From positions 340,687-404,686 of the forward strand of contig NZ_QNSB01000003.1 of NCBI RefSeq assembly GCF_003315415.1: DNA of 64,000 nt, written 5' to 3'. Shown piece by piece: positions 22,097-31,600 of this stretch (the stretch's first letter is position 1; every line of letters starts with the position of its first letter). Position numbers and translations under genes: made by a program. Origin of the DNA: Brevibacterium sanguinis (lineage in GTDB: Bacteria; Actinomycetota; Actinomycetes; Actinomycetales; Brevibacteriaceae). The notes beneath the pieces were generated by a model. It saw only the letters and a list, made by a program, of their open reading frames with translations, was not told the DNA's origin and ran no database searches.

Positions 22097-22697
22097 TGTC
22101 GTCCGTTTCCGCCTCGCACAGGAAGAGCTCGAACGGTTCCTGAAACGCGATATCAGGATTTTATGGTCTCGCGTCAAGGGTTCATCTCCTGACACGATCC
22201 GGGATGCGTTTCTCGAAGCAACGCCATCCCTTGTGGGGCGGTATGGGGGAGCTGCCGCCGTTGTTGGGGCCGAGTACTTTGAGGGGCTTACCGGGCTTAG
22301 TGCGGTTCTTGCTGAACCGATCCCGGACGAGGCGGTGCAGGCATCGGTGAGGTTCTTCGCCGGGGGATTGTACGACAACAACCCGAATGGTGCGCTGAAC
22401 GGTTTCCTCACCTCGGGGTCGAGGCACATGCTCCAATACGGCCGCTCCACGGTGTACGAATCCACTCGATCCGCTCCCGGATGGGGTTATGCGCGGGTTC
22501 CTGAGGCTGGGGCGTGCAAGTGGTGTCTCATGCTGTCCTCTCGAGGTGCCGTGTATGCCACGGAACGTTCCGCGGGCGGTGAGGGCAACGACTTCCACGA
22601 TGACTGCCGGTGCGACCCCACTGTCGCGAAATCCGATGACGACCTTCCGTATGACGTGAAGGGTCTGTACGAAACCTATCTCCGAGGCGAGTTGTAG
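22080..22697 (+). CDS. MuF-like capsid maturation / minor head protein
   Basis: 205 residues from GTG 22080 (AGGAGG upstream), overlapping the portal extension. The C-terminal MuF domain is visible: EAGACKWCLMLSSRGAVY and the HDDCRC cluster. MuF proteins sit at the portal vertex and help head assembly. No toxin domain is attached. Confidence 0.85.
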   Translation: MATKSDVVRFRLAQEELERFLKRDIRILWSRVKGSSPDTIRDAFLEATPSLVGRYGGAAAVVGAEYFEGLTGLSAVLAEPIPDEAVQASVRFFAGGLYDNNPNGALNGFLTSGSRHMLQYGRSTVYESTRSAPGWGYARVPEAGACKWCLMLSSRGAVYATERSAGGEGNDFHDDCRCDPTVAKSDDDLPYDVKGLYETYLRGEL

Positions 22698-22798
22698 CCT
22701 CCCCAATGTCTTTGCGCGGGTCTCCCGCCAATGCGGTTAACGCCCTCCGTTATGGGCGGTCTTATGCGCACCTGCCGCCTGCAGGGGAAAGGAAAGTC

Positions 22799-22966
22799 AT
22801 GTCCGAGTCAAAATCATTAGCTGAGACCTACGCCGACTTCTACAAGGAGCTTCAGGATCAGGGGTTTTCTCCTGACGATGCGATCTGGTTCACCCGGAGG
22901 GCTTTCGAGGTGGAAGCGGGCGGCACCGACACGATCCTTGGTGCCCCTCGGATGGGAGGTCTGTAA
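22799..22966 (+). CDS. 55-residue phage protein
   Basis: ATG 22799 has AAAGGAAAG upstream. The sequence (ETYADFYKELQDQGFSPDDAIWFTRRAFE) is a short helical protein found between MuF and scaffold genes in many actinophages. Its last base is the first base of the scaffold ATG. Function unknown. Confidence 0.55.
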   Translation: MSESKSLAETYADFYKELQDQGFSPDDAIWFTRRAFEVEAGGTDTILGAPRMGGL

Positions 22967-23475
22967 TGGGTGACTTGAACGTGGACGATACCGCAGTTGC
23001 GGGAGACAAAACGGAAGCGAAGCCGGAGTTCAAGCCGATCGAATCGCAGGACGACCTGAACCGAATCGTCCAGGAACGTCTGGCTCGGGAACGTGCCAAA
23101 TACTCCGACTATGACGAAATCAAGGCTCGGGCCGCGAAACTCGATGAAATCGAGGCCGCTAATCAGTCGGACCTCGAGAAAGCGATCGCACGCGCCGAAG
23201 CCGCTGAGAAACGCGCCGAGGAAATCGAGAGAGCCAAGACCGAGGCAGAACGCGCTGTTCTGGTGGAGCGAATCGCATCCACCAAGGGCGTCCCGTCCCG
23301 GTATTTGACCGGCGACACCGAGGAAGAGCTCAAGAAGTCGGCTGACGAGTTCCTCTCGGACCTCGAAAAGCTTTCCCCTCGAGGCTATGTTCCCACCGCT
23401 GGCACCGGCGACCCCACTGCTTCCGCTGACGATATTCAGCTCGCGAAAGAAAGAGCTGCCAAGTACAAAATTTAG
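22966..23475 (+). CDS. Capsid scaffolding protein
   Basis: 169 residues. Acidic start, long coiled coil (about 45-105: KARAAKLDEIEAANQSDLEK...), basic helical end (LAKERAAKYKI) that would contact the capsid protein. Size, charge pattern and place before the decoration and capsid genes are those of scaffold proteins. Confidence 0.85.
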   Translation: MGDLNVDDTAVAGDKTEAKPEFKPIESQDDLNRIVQERLARERAKYSDYDEIKARAAKLDEIEAANQSDLEKAIARAEAAEKRAEEIERAKTEAERAVLVERIASTKGVPSRYLTGDTEEELKKSADEFLSDLEKLSPRGYVPTAGTGDPTASADDIQLAKERAAKYKI

Positions 23476-23484
23476 GAGAAATCC

Positions 23485-23829
23485 ATGGTTGATCTTCAGC
23501 CTTACGATGGCACTCCTGTCACCGGTTCCAAGCTGTCCTGGCTCGGATCGCGTGAAGGTGTTGCTACCGCCCGAACTGGAACCCTGGCGGGGTTCACGGG
23601 CGTTGTCCGTTCCGGCACTCCCGTCGCCGAGGTTGCAGGCGAGTACGTCGCCTACGACTCCGCGACGAACACTCTCGCCGGTTTCGTCCTCCACGACACC
23701 GCGATCCGTGAGGGCCGTGACACCCCCACCGCGATTCTTGATCGTGGTCGTATCCGCGTCGACCGCCTCCCGGTCGCTTTCACCCCGCCTACCGACAAGG
23801 GTCGGTTCGCGTTCGTCTCGGACTCCTGA
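23485..23829 (+). CDS. Head decoration-like protein
   Basis: 114 residues with TAGGAGAAATCC upstream. Beta-rich and Gly/Thr-rich (GTLAGFTGVVRSGTPVAEV...), without Cys. Position between scaffold and major capsid matches the capsid-stabilising decoration proteins. Family assignment is from size, fold type and position. Confidence 0.6.
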   Translation: MVDLQPYDGTPVTGSKLSWLGSREGVATARTGTLAGFTGVVRSGTPVAEVAGEYVAYDSATNTLAGFVLHDTAIREGRDTPTAILDRGRIRVDRLPVAFTPPTDKGRFAFVSDS

Positions 23830-23845
23830 AAGGTAGGTGCAGAAA

Positions 23846-24826
23846 ATGGCTCTTTGGGATGACATTATCAAGCCCGCGACACTGACCGTGTTCGCCCGCG
23901 AGATCGTCGACCGCTACGACGGCGACGGGCTCCTTGCCGACATTTTCCCGAACGTCGGCGTCGATGACGTTGTGTTCGAATGGAACCAGGGTGAGCGCCT
24001 CAATGAGGTCGCTGAGTACCGCGCCTTCGACACTGAAACGCCGATCGGCGACCAGGCGGGGGAGGGAACTCGCATTGCGAAGCTCGCCCCGGTTGGCCTG
24101 AAGAAACTGTTTGGTGAGTATGAGCAGATCCGCAAGTCTGCTCGCAACTCTCCTGAGACCGTTCAGGCCGCTGCGGAGCGGAAGGCCGCTGAGGTGGCGA
24201 AGGCGACCGTGAACCGCGTTGCACTCCTCCGCGGTGAAGCGCTCGCCACCGGCCGTCTCGCGATCAACGAGAACGAGTTCAAGCAGACGGTCGACTTCGG
24301 GCGACGTGCCGATTTCACTGTCACTGCCGCGAACCCGTGGGGAGGCGCGAGCCCCGATCCTCTGAGCGACATTGAGCAGTGGGTGACCGCATACTCTGAC
24401 GCGAACGGGGAAGCCCCTGATCGTCTGATCATGTCGCGGAAGGCCGCTGTCGCACTGACGAAGGCGATCTATGCGGGCCTGACCAATCCTGGTCCCGTGT
24501 TCACGCAGTCGAACGCCAGCGAAATCCTCGTCGGCAATGGGTTCCCTCCGATCACCGTCAACGATCGACAGTTCGCTGGCCGCCGTCTGATCCCGGATAA
24601 CGTGGCAGTCCTCGCGTCGACCAACGGTGCGGGTGCTACCCCGTGGGGTACGACCGTTGAGGCGACCGATCCTCGGTACAAGATGCCGGCGAACGTCGAG
24701 CTGCCGGGTCTCGTGGTTGGCGCTTACGACCAGGATGATCCGAACGTGAAGTGGATTCGGGCGAACGCGATCGCCCTGCCGATCCTCGGCAACCCGGATC
24801 TGACTCTCGCCGCGACCGTGCTCTGA
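23846..24826 (+). CDS. Major capsid protein, HK97 fold
   Basis: 326 residues from ATG 23846 (AGGTAGG eight bases before; GTG 23837 is possible but too close). Contains the region AKLAPVGLKKLFGEYEQIRK and the SDIEQWVTAYSDANG...RLIMSRKAAVAL spine typical of the cap-E/HK97-type actinophage capsids. Builds the icosahedral shell. Confidence 0.9.
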   Translation: MALWDDIIKPATLTVFAREIVDRYDGDGLLADIFPNVGVDDVVFEWNQGERLNEVAEYRAFDTETPIGDQAGEGTRIAKLAPVGLKKLFGEYEQIRKSARNSPETVQAAAERKAAEVAKATVNRVALLRGEALATGRLAINENEFKQTVDFGRRADFTVTAANPWGGASPDPLSDIEQWVTAYSDANGEAPDRLIMSRKAAVALTKAIYAGLTNPGPVFTQSNASEILVGNGFPPITVNDRQFAGRRLIPDNVAVLASTNGAGATPWGTTVEATDPRYKMPANVELPGLVVGAYDQDDPNVKWIRANAIALPILGNPDLTLAATVL

Positions 24827-24827
24827 T

Positions 24828-24992
24828 ATGCCGAAGATCAGGAACGACCTTGAGGGGTCGGTCATGGTCGCGGGGAAGATTCTGATGGCCGGTGACACCG
24901 TGCCTGCCGGGGTGAAGGTTGATTCTCGTCTCCTCGCCCCGGCACGCCACCGGAAGGGAGATCCTGATGGGCCAGTGGGTGACTCCAAGTGA
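24828..24992 (+). CDS. 54-residue head-region protein
   Basis: ATG 24828, one base after the capsid stop. Short, basic C-terminus. Small genes of this kind between capsid and first connector are usual in siphoviruses. Overlaps the connector gene by 26 bases. Function unknown. Confidence 0.5.
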   Translation: MPKIRNDLEGSVMVAGKILMAGDTVPAGVKVDSRLLAPARHRKGDPDGPVGDSK

Positions 24993-25368
24993 CGTGAAGG
25001 ACCGTTGGGTTCTTCCCGGCGATTTCCCTGGCACTGACGCTCAGATCGAAACGAAAATCACAGACGCTGAGGATCTGGTGCTCACCGGATACCCGGATAT
25101 TGGGGACCGCATCGCGGCAGGGAATCTCCGCGTGGAGACTGTGCGGCGCATTGTTGCTGGGGTGGTAATCCGTTTCTTCCGCAACCCGGAAGGGATACGC
25201 ACCACCTCGTCCACGACCGGCCCGTTCGCCGTCGGGTCCACCATCACCCACGGTGGGGATGAGCCGGGGGAGCTGTATTTGTCGGACGCTGACCGGGTTG
25301 CACTGTCCGGGCGGACGATGACGAAGAAGGCTTTCACGATTTCCACGATCCCTAAGGGGTGGCCGTGA
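24967..25368 (+). CDS. Head-tail connector protein 1 (adaptor)
   Basis: 133 residues, AAGGGAG before ATG 24967. WVTPSDVKDRWVLPGDFPGTDAQIETKITDAEDLVL followed by helices and a beta hairpin is the pattern of gp6/gp15-type adaptors that bind the portal ring. Gene order supports it. Confidence 0.8.
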   Translation: MGQWVTPSDVKDRWVLPGDFPGTDAQIETKITDAEDLVLTGYPDIGDRIAAGNLRVETVRRIVAGVVIRFFRNPEGIRTTSSTTGPFAVGSTITHGGDEPGELYLSDADRVALSGRTMTKKAFTISTIPKGWP

Positions 25369-25694
25369 GATTTCAGCACTCCCTCACGGTCACCCGCATC
25401 CGGGGCGGTTATATCGGCAAGGACGGGACGCGCGTTCCTGAGACTAGGACCGATTTGACCGGATTCGCTTTCGCGCCCGGTGTTACGTCTGAGAACAACC
25501 AGTACCGCACTGATGTGCACACGAAAGGCGAACTGTTCGGCCCATTCGGGGTGGACTTTCGGGAAACCGATCGTGTGATCCTCCCCGATCCGTTCGGCGG
25601 CGAATGGACAGTCGTGGGTGACCCGCAGAACTGGCTTAACCCTTACACGGGGGAGAAGGCCGGTTCTGTCACTGAGCTGTCGAAAGGTGCGTGA
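25365..25694 (+). CDS. Head-tail connector protein 2 (stopper-like)
   Basis: 109 residues from GTG 25365 (GTGA overlap, AAGGGG upstream; GTG 25359 is an alternative). Beta-rich with the DRVILPDPFGGEWTVVGDPQNW signature typical of stopper proteins. Closes the connector after DNA filling. Confidence 0.75.
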   Translation: MRFQHSLTVTRIRGGYIGKDGTRVPETRTDLTGFAFAPGVTSENNQYRTDVHTKGELFGPFGVDFRETDRVILPDPFGGEWTVVGDPQNWLNPYTGEKAGSVTELSKGA

Positions 25695-26020
25695 TGGGGA
25701 AACTCAAATACACCCCCAACCGCAACGGTGTCCGTGAGCTTGCACAGTCTGATGGTGTGGGCAACGCCTGCTATCAGGCGGGTAAAGCCGTGGAAGCAGC
25801 GGCTCGCGCAGTTCCGCTCCCGAGCGCATCAGCCCGGCAGGCCACATCGTACCGGAACTCATTCGGAACGGAACGGGCAGACGTGACCATGGCGACGACT
25901 GGTGAAAAGCGAGCGGGTGCGATAGTGTACAACGATCACCGTTTGGAACGCATTTTCGGCGGCAAATCGCGTGCCCTGTATTCCGCGATCCAGGCCATTG
26001 ACGGGATGGAGATCACATGA
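25694..26020 (+). CDS. Neck protein, HK97 gp10-like
   Basis: 108 residues. YTPNRNGVRELAQSDGVGNACYQAGKAVEAAAR and HRLERIFGG resemble gp10-type neck proteins at the head-tail joint. ATG 25694 is chosen, GTG 25691 is possible. Place in the operon fits. Confidence 0.7.
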   Translation: MGKLKYTPNRNGVRELAQSDGVGNACYQAGKAVEAAARAVPLPSASARQATSYRNSFGTERADVTMATTGEKRAGAIVYNDHRLERIFGGKSRALYSAIQAIDGMEIT

Positions 26021-26382
26021 TTCACCCTAATGTGCGGAAAGCTCTCGTGGAGATCATCGAAAGTCTTCAGCCCGGCATCGCGTATTCCCGTCTGCAATCA
26101 GATTTTCAGGAGCATCTTCCCGCGATCCTCGTCAAAGCCGAGCAGAACGACGGCGACTATCTGGCGACTCACCGTGTCCAGCTCGAGTACTACCACCAGG
26201 ACATGAATGACTGTGAGGATCTCGCCCGCACTATCGAGGCCCACCTCATGAACGCCCCTCACCAAACCAGTGTGGGGATGATCGACAGTGTGAGGCGTGA
26301 AACGAACCTGCGGGAAATCCCGTACACGGAGCAGGTGGTCATGTACACGTCCAGCGTGTTCGTTGACACTCGCTGCATCTGA
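26017..26382 (+). CDS. Tail terminator protein
   Basis: 121 residues, ATGA overlap. HLPAILVKAEQNDGDYLATHRVQLEYYH and EDLARTIEAHLMNAPHQ are typical of gpU-like tail terminators that cap the tail tube. Last gene before a hairpin and the major tail protein. Confidence 0.75.
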   Translation: MIHPNVRKALVEIIESLQPGIAYSRLQSDFQEHLPAILVKAEQNDGDYLATHRVQLEYYHQDMNDCEDLARTIEAHLMNAPHQTSVGMIDSVRRETNLREIPYTEQVVMYTSSVFVDTRCI

Positions 26383-26399
26383 TCCGCAAATTCTTCTCA

Positions 26400-26425
26400 G
26401 GCACTCCTTTTCTGGGGTGCCTTTT
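26400..26425 (+). terminator. Hairpin between neck genes and major tail protein
   Basis: GGCACTCC pairs with GGGGTGCC (8 bp, one G-T) around TTTTCT, followed by TTTT. It stands directly before the ribosome site CAGGAGG of the major tail gene, so it could trim 3' ends and keep tail tube mRNA stable. Confidence 0.65.
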
Positions 26426-26442
26426 CCTTTCAGGAGGCATCC

Positions 26443-27111
26443 ATGGCCACTATGGCCGAGCTGAAAAACGGAGCGCACAATGCGTCTCTGATCCGCAAGA
26501 TTCTCAACAGTGTGAGCTTCATTGCTCCGCTGACCACCACTCTCCCCGAGACCTACTTCACCACTGGTGGGGCTCTCGCCGCTGCGCCGGTCGGGTTCCT
26601 GCCGATGGGTATCGTCGGCAAGGACGACGGCTACAATTTCGCCGCCGACCAGGATTCGGAAGAGGTTGAGGGGCACGGTTACACGTCCCCGGTCCGCATC
26701 GACATCACTTCCGCTCAGCGGACGATGCAGGCGACGTTCCTCGAGACCCGGAAGGAAACCCTCGAGCAGGCGCTCGGCGTGGACCTGTCCGGCATCACTC
26801 CTGGCGCGAACGGTGAGATCGAGTTCATTGAGCCGGAACTGCCGGTGCAGAAGCATGTCCGCATGGTCAACATCGGTTCTGATGGGGCCGGCGACCAGGA
26901 GTGGTTCCTCATCAAAGAGTACCCGTACTGCAAGGTCACTGAGATTGGTGACATGTCGTGGTCCGCGTCGGACGCACTGCAGTACGAACTCACCTACACG
27001 GCGTTCCCTGACCCTGTTCTGGGGTACTCGGTGCGCAACTTCATCGGCGGTCCCGGCGCGATCAAGGCGCTCGAGGATATGGGCTTCCCTGCCTACACGC
27101 CGACTCCCTGA
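26443..27111 (+). CDS. Major tail protein
   Basis: 222 residues with strong ribosome site TTTCAGGAGGCATCC. Beta-rich; DDGYNFAADQDSEEVEGHGYTSPVRIDITS and SWSASDALQYELTYTAF are hallmarks of siphovirus tail tube proteins. Forms the stacked hexamer rings of the tail. Confidence 0.88.
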   Translation: MATMAELKNGAHNASLIRKILNSVSFIAPLTTTLPETYFTTGGALAAAPVGFLPMGIVGKDDGYNFAADQDSEEVEGHGYTSPVRIDITSAQRTMQATFLETRKETLEQALGVDLSGITPGANGEIEFIEPELPVQKHVRMVNIGSDGAGDQEWFLIKEYPYCKVTEIGDMSWSASDALQYELTYTAFPDPVLGYSVRNFIGGPGAIKALEDMGFPAYTPTP

Positions 27112-27182
27112 TTGTCTGGGCCGTGCGTTTCGTCAGGTGTACGCACGGCCCGGACTCACCTCACACCTGGCTAGGAGATGTC

Positions 27183-27383
27183 ATGCCAAAGACCCCCGAA
27201 GAGACACACGACAAGGGCACCCTTGTCGTCACCCCGACCGTCGCTGAGAACCGGTCGGCTCAGCCGGAGAAGGTTCATTCGTCCAGGCGATTCGTCTTGC
27301 GGAAGGGCGATCACACCATCACCACCACGATCCCGTCTGAGGCTTACCAGCTGCAGGCGCACGGGTACACCGAAGAGAAGTAA
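27183..27383 (+). CDS. 66-residue tail-region protein
   Basis: ATG 27183 with TAGGAGATGTC upstream. Contains a beta-rich centre (RRFVLRKGDHTITTTIPSEA) and ends next to the chaperone gene. Typical of small accessory genes between tail tube and chaperone genes. Function unknown. Confidence 0.55.
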   Translation: MPKTPEETHDKGTLVVTPTVAENRSAQPEKVHSSRRFVLRKGDHTITTTIPSEAYQLQAHGYTEEK

Positions 27384-27401
27384 CGAAAGGAAACACCTGA
27401 C

Positions 27402-27731
27402 ATGGCAAAGAACGACTCCGTTCAGATCGATTTCAGCCTCGACAAGCTCGACCTCCCCGAGGAGGCGCGGCCGTATCGGTTCCCATTCCGGGGGAAGAAC
27501 TTCGAGACCGTGGATCTCGCGGAACTCTCCTTCGACGCGATGGAGAAGGCGATGACCGCCTACCATCAGACGGACTCTCCTCGCCCCGTCATTGATCTTC
27601 TCCTGGGCGACCAGGCGAAGGATTTTTGGGCGAAGAAACCTTCTGTCTGGCAGGTGAAGGCGATCGGTGACAAGCTCGTCCCGGTGATGACTGCGCTTGT
27701 CGGTGAGCCGGGGGAATCCGACGACTCCTAA
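27402..27731 (+). CDS. Tail assembly chaperone, short (G-like) form
   Basis: 109 residues with ACGAAAGGAAAC upstream. FSLDKLDLPEEARPYRFPFRGKNFETVDLAELSFD is typical of the first tail chaperone in actinophages. It coats the tape measure before the tube forms. Near its end CCG GGG GAA (27708-27716) is a slippery site for a -1 shift into the second chaperone. Confidence 0.85.
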   Translation: MAKNDSVQIDFSLDKLDLPEEARPYRFPFRGKNFETVDLAELSFDAMEKAMTAYHQTDSPRPVIDLLLGDQAKDFWAKKPSVWQVKAIGDKLVPVMTALVGEPGESDDS

Positions 27732-28192
27732 ACCAGTGCGGAAGATTCCGCGCCGAGATTAGGGCGGACTTCCAGCAGGTTTACGGAGTCGATCTGCACC
27801 AGATGTGGCGCACCCGCCAGGGGGTCCGAATCCTTGACCTCCTGGACGGGCTGCCCCGCAACTCCCGTTACCGTAAAGCGGTCCTCAACGATCCCGAGGT
27901 TGCGAAAGCGATCGTCGACCGGGAGGAAGAGGCCGAGAAGAACGGTGACCCGACCCCGGAGTTCGAGTGGGAGATCGACGAGTACAGTCCCGTCATCATC
28001 GCTGTGCAACGCCTCGAACGGCTATTGGATGAGCTCGCGGTTCGCGCCGATCAGCAGTTGCGGGGGAAGAAGTCGAAACGGAAACCTCGACCTCTCCCGA
28101 AGCTCCGCTCGGCGATCGAGGCTGAGCGCGCATCGAGGCGGAACGCTCGGGCGAATTCCATCATCGAACGCTTCACGCCGTGGGCGTCATAA
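27714..28192 (+). CDS. Tail assembly chaperone, -1 frame extension (GT-like)
   Basis: The -1 frame is open from before the slippery site to the stop at 28190-28192 and reads IRRLLNQCGRFRAEIRADF..., YGVDLHQMWRTRQGVRILDL..., ending in a basic tail. It has no start codon with ribosome site, so it is made as a fusion with the first chaperone (about 263 residues in total). This arrangement is conserved in long-tailed phages. The exact shift point (GGG at 27711-27713) is inferred. Confidence 0.8.
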
Positions 28193-28194
28193 GG

Positions 28195-28225
28195 AAAGCG
28201 GCCAGCATCATTGCTGGCCGCTTTT
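28195..28225 (+). terminator. Bidirectional terminator between chaperone and TM2 genes
   Basis: AAAGCGGCCAGCA pairs with TGCTGGCCGCTTT (13 bp, loop TCAT). A T run follows on the + strand and an A run precedes on the left, so it can stop transcription from both converging sides. Confidence 0.85.
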
Positions 28226-28226
28226 C

Positions 28227-28466
28227 TCAGGAGATCCCGACTGCGCGTTGAGCGTTGATCTGTTTCGTCTCGCCCTGGATGGTGAAGCACGAATACAGGG
28301 TGCCGACTCCCAGGAATCCGACGGTCAGTAGGAACAAAACTCCCTTGCCGATCTTGCCGATATAGAAGTACTGCAACCCTGCGATCGCGACGAAACCAAC
28401 GAGGGCGAGAACCAGGGCAATCCCCCCGTCTTTCGGCGGTAGGGCCGGGCCATAGCCATTTGACAT
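28227..28466 (-). CDS. TM2-domain membrane protein, prophage moron
   Basis: 79 residues on the - strand, against the direction of all surrounding tail genes. AAGGAGCTTGAA precedes the ATG. Two membrane helices (about 17-33 and 42-58) are joined by GLQYFYIGKIGKG, the TM2-domain hallmark. The gene has its own upstream space and a strong shared terminator, so it is probably expressed in the lysogen rather than during tail assembly. A surface or superinfection-exclusion function is plausible but unproven. Confidence 0.8.
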   Translation of the reverse strand: MSNGYGPALPPKDGGIALVLALVGFVAIAGLQYFYIGKIGKGVLFLLTVGFLGVGTLYSCFTIQGETKQINAQRAVGIS

Positions 28467-28647
28467 TTCAAGCTCCTTACTAGCTTTGCGGACTCTCCAA
28501 GAGTAGTCCCCTTTACCCCGAAGCGGGTCACGAACATGTAACACCCCCGGACGCCGAGAGCGACCGGGGGTGAGCCGCCAGTAAGGGACGGCGATCACAA
28601 CCTTATACGTCCGGCGACCTGACGCGCCACTGCTGCCGGGAGGTTCC

Positions 28648-31600
28648 ATGGCTATTGGTAAAGCGTACGTCGAGATCATCCCGGACCTCAGAGGCATCCA
28701 CAAGGAAACGAAGAAGGGCCTGCAGGGCGTCGAATCCGAGTTCGACCAGACTGGGAAGAGGTCTGGCGGGCGGTTCTCCAAGGGGCTCGGGGCTGTAGCC
28801 AAGGCTGGTGCGGTTGGTGCCGCGGTTGGTATTGGTGCCGCATTCGGAACGGCCCTCACTAAAGGTTTCGGCCGCCTCGAGGCTATTGACACTGCGGAGG
28901 CCAAGCTTCGCGGCCTCGGCCATTCTGCGGAATCCATTGCCTCCCTGATGGACTCGGCCACGAAGGCTGTCAAGGGGACGGCGTTCGGCCTGGATGAGGC
29001 GGCTGGTGTCGCGGCGATCCTCTCCGGTGCTGGCGTGAAAGCCGGTCAGCAGATGACCGACTCCCTGACGCTCGTCGCGGATGCGGCGTTCATCGGTGGT
29101 TCGACCCTTGACGAAATGGGCGCGATTTTCGGCAAGGTCGCCGCGAAGGGGAAGCTCGACGGCGAAGTTATGGCGCAGCTTCTCGAGCGTCAGATCGGCA
29201 TCCTCCCCGCCCTCGCAGACCACTACAACGTGTCCCGCGAAGAGGCCTCGAAAATGGTCTCCGAGGGGAAGGTCTCGTTCCAGGATTTCGCGACCGTCAT
29301 GGAGGATCTGGTCGGAGGTGCCGCTCAGCGCTCCGGGGAGACATTCTCCGGGGCAATGAGCAACCTTGGTGCGGCCATGGGTCGTCTCGGCGGAACCCTG
29401 CTGTCTCCGTTTATGGATGGAGCGAAGGGCGGTATCGGTCAACTGACCGCGCTCCTTGATTCCATTGAGCTCGCTCTCCGGCCGGTCATGGCCGCTTTTG
29501 GTGATTGGCTGAACGGCATTGACTGGGCGGCCGTCGGTGCCGTGTTCAAACCCCTCGTCGATGGGTTCATGGCGATGGCTCCTGCAGCGGGCGAGTTGTG
29601 GTCTAATCTCTCCCCGCTGGGCGCGGCCTTCAAGATCCTGCAGCCGTCACTTCCCATTCTTGCGCAGGCGTTTGGGCAGATCGCAGGCACCATCGGCGGG
29701 GCGCTGTCGACTGCACTCCAAGCGATCATGCCTCTTTGGGGGCAGATCCTTAACGTCCTCGGGCAAGCGTTCTTCAACGTTCTGGGCGCGGTGATTCCGC
29801 TGGTTGTGATGCTGGCGCAGATGCTCGGGCCGATCCTCTCTGTCGTGCTGCAGACCATGGCGCCCATCATTCAGGTTGTCATCCAGGTTTTCACTAGCCT
29901 GTTCACCGCTCTCATACCGATCACGAACATCGTGATGGGCCTCGTCATGTCTCTGCTTCCGCCGCTGATGGGCCTGTTCATGGCTCTGGCTCCGATCATC
30001 CGACTGGTCGGAACGATCGTGGCGTTCCTCGCACAGATCGTGGGTACGATCCTGGTGACGGCGATCAATTTCTTGATGCCGATCATTCGGGTTCTCATCA
30101 ACGTCCTGTCCGTGATCCTGGTGACGGCAATCAAGATCGTGACCGCCGTGATCACGGGCCTCGTGTGGTTCGTGCAGAACATTCTCGCCCCCGCGTTCGT
30201 GTGGTTGTGGCAGAACGTTCTCGTCCCGGTATGGAACGGCATCAAAATCGCAGTTGCTGCTGTGGTGGCGTGGTTCCAAACCTATGTTGCGCCAGTCATC
30301 CAGGCCGTCATCAACGCGCTGGGAACGATTTTCAGCTGGCTGTACCGCAACATCATCCTGCCCGTGTTTACCGGCATCAGGATTGCGATAGCAGTCTTCT
30401 GGTCGATCGCCTCCGCGATTTTCCGTGCCGTGGTGACGTTCGTGCGCACAGTCCTCGCGCCTGTGTTCAACTTCCTTTGGCAGATCGTGAAGATCGCGTT
30501 CCAGTTCATCAAGAGCGCGATCCAAGTGTTCTGGGCGATTGCGAAGATCATTTTCCAGGCGATTGTCACGTTCGTCCGCGATGTTCTCGCGCCCATTTTC
30601 ACATGGTTGTATAACACGATCATCAAACCGGTCTGGGAGGGCATTAAAACCGCGATCAACACGGCGTGGACGTTCATCAAAACGTACATCCTCGCTCCTA
30701 TGATCGCGTACGTTCGGGATACTCTTGCACCAATTTTCACATGGTTCAAAGACACGATCATCACGCCAGCGTGGAATGGTATCAAATCCGCGATTGACAC
30801 GGTGTGGACGTTCATTCGTGACAAGATTTTCACGCCACTCAAGGACGCGATCAAGAACACTGTCCCGAAAGCGTTTGAATCTGGTACTGACGCGATCGGT
30901 AAAGCGTGGGACAAACTCAAAGAGGTTGCACGTAAACCGGTTGAGTTCGTCATCAACAAGATCATCAACGACGGAATCATTGGCGGCTGGAACACGATCG
31001 CCAAGAAGTTCGGCGCGGACGAGGTTGACAAAATCAAACTCGGTTTCGCATCGGGCGGCAAGGTGTGGGGACCGGGGACGGAAACCTCCGACTCGATTCC
31101 TGCACGACTGTCCCGCAACGAGCATGTGTGGACTGCGAAAGAGGTCCGCGCTGCTGGCGGTCATGGTGCTATTTACGCCATGCGCCGTGCCGCCTTGCGG
31201 GGCAGCCTTGTCCCCGGTTTCGCGTCTGGCGGCACCCTGTCGGATGCTGCCCGCTGGTGGCAGGCCAAGGGCGCAAGGATCACAGAATTCGGGGCGTGGG
31301 GTCAGAGAGTTGGGCGACATTCGCCCAACTCGCTCCATTACTCGGGTCAGGCGTTCGACGCTAATTATGGTCCGGGTGGAGAGAACGCCACTGAGAAAAG
31401 GTTCTTCGATAAGTGGATGCCGGAATTCCGGTCCCTGTTCAAGGGAATCGGAGTTATCTGGCGAGCTGCCGGGCATTTTAATCACGCGCATTTCGACACT
31501 TCCGGTGGAGGAAAAGTCGGATCTGGTGGCGGTGGCGAGGGCGGTTTGTCCCTCGATTTCATCACTCAACCGTTCAAGGATCTTATCGAGAAAGTTGCGG

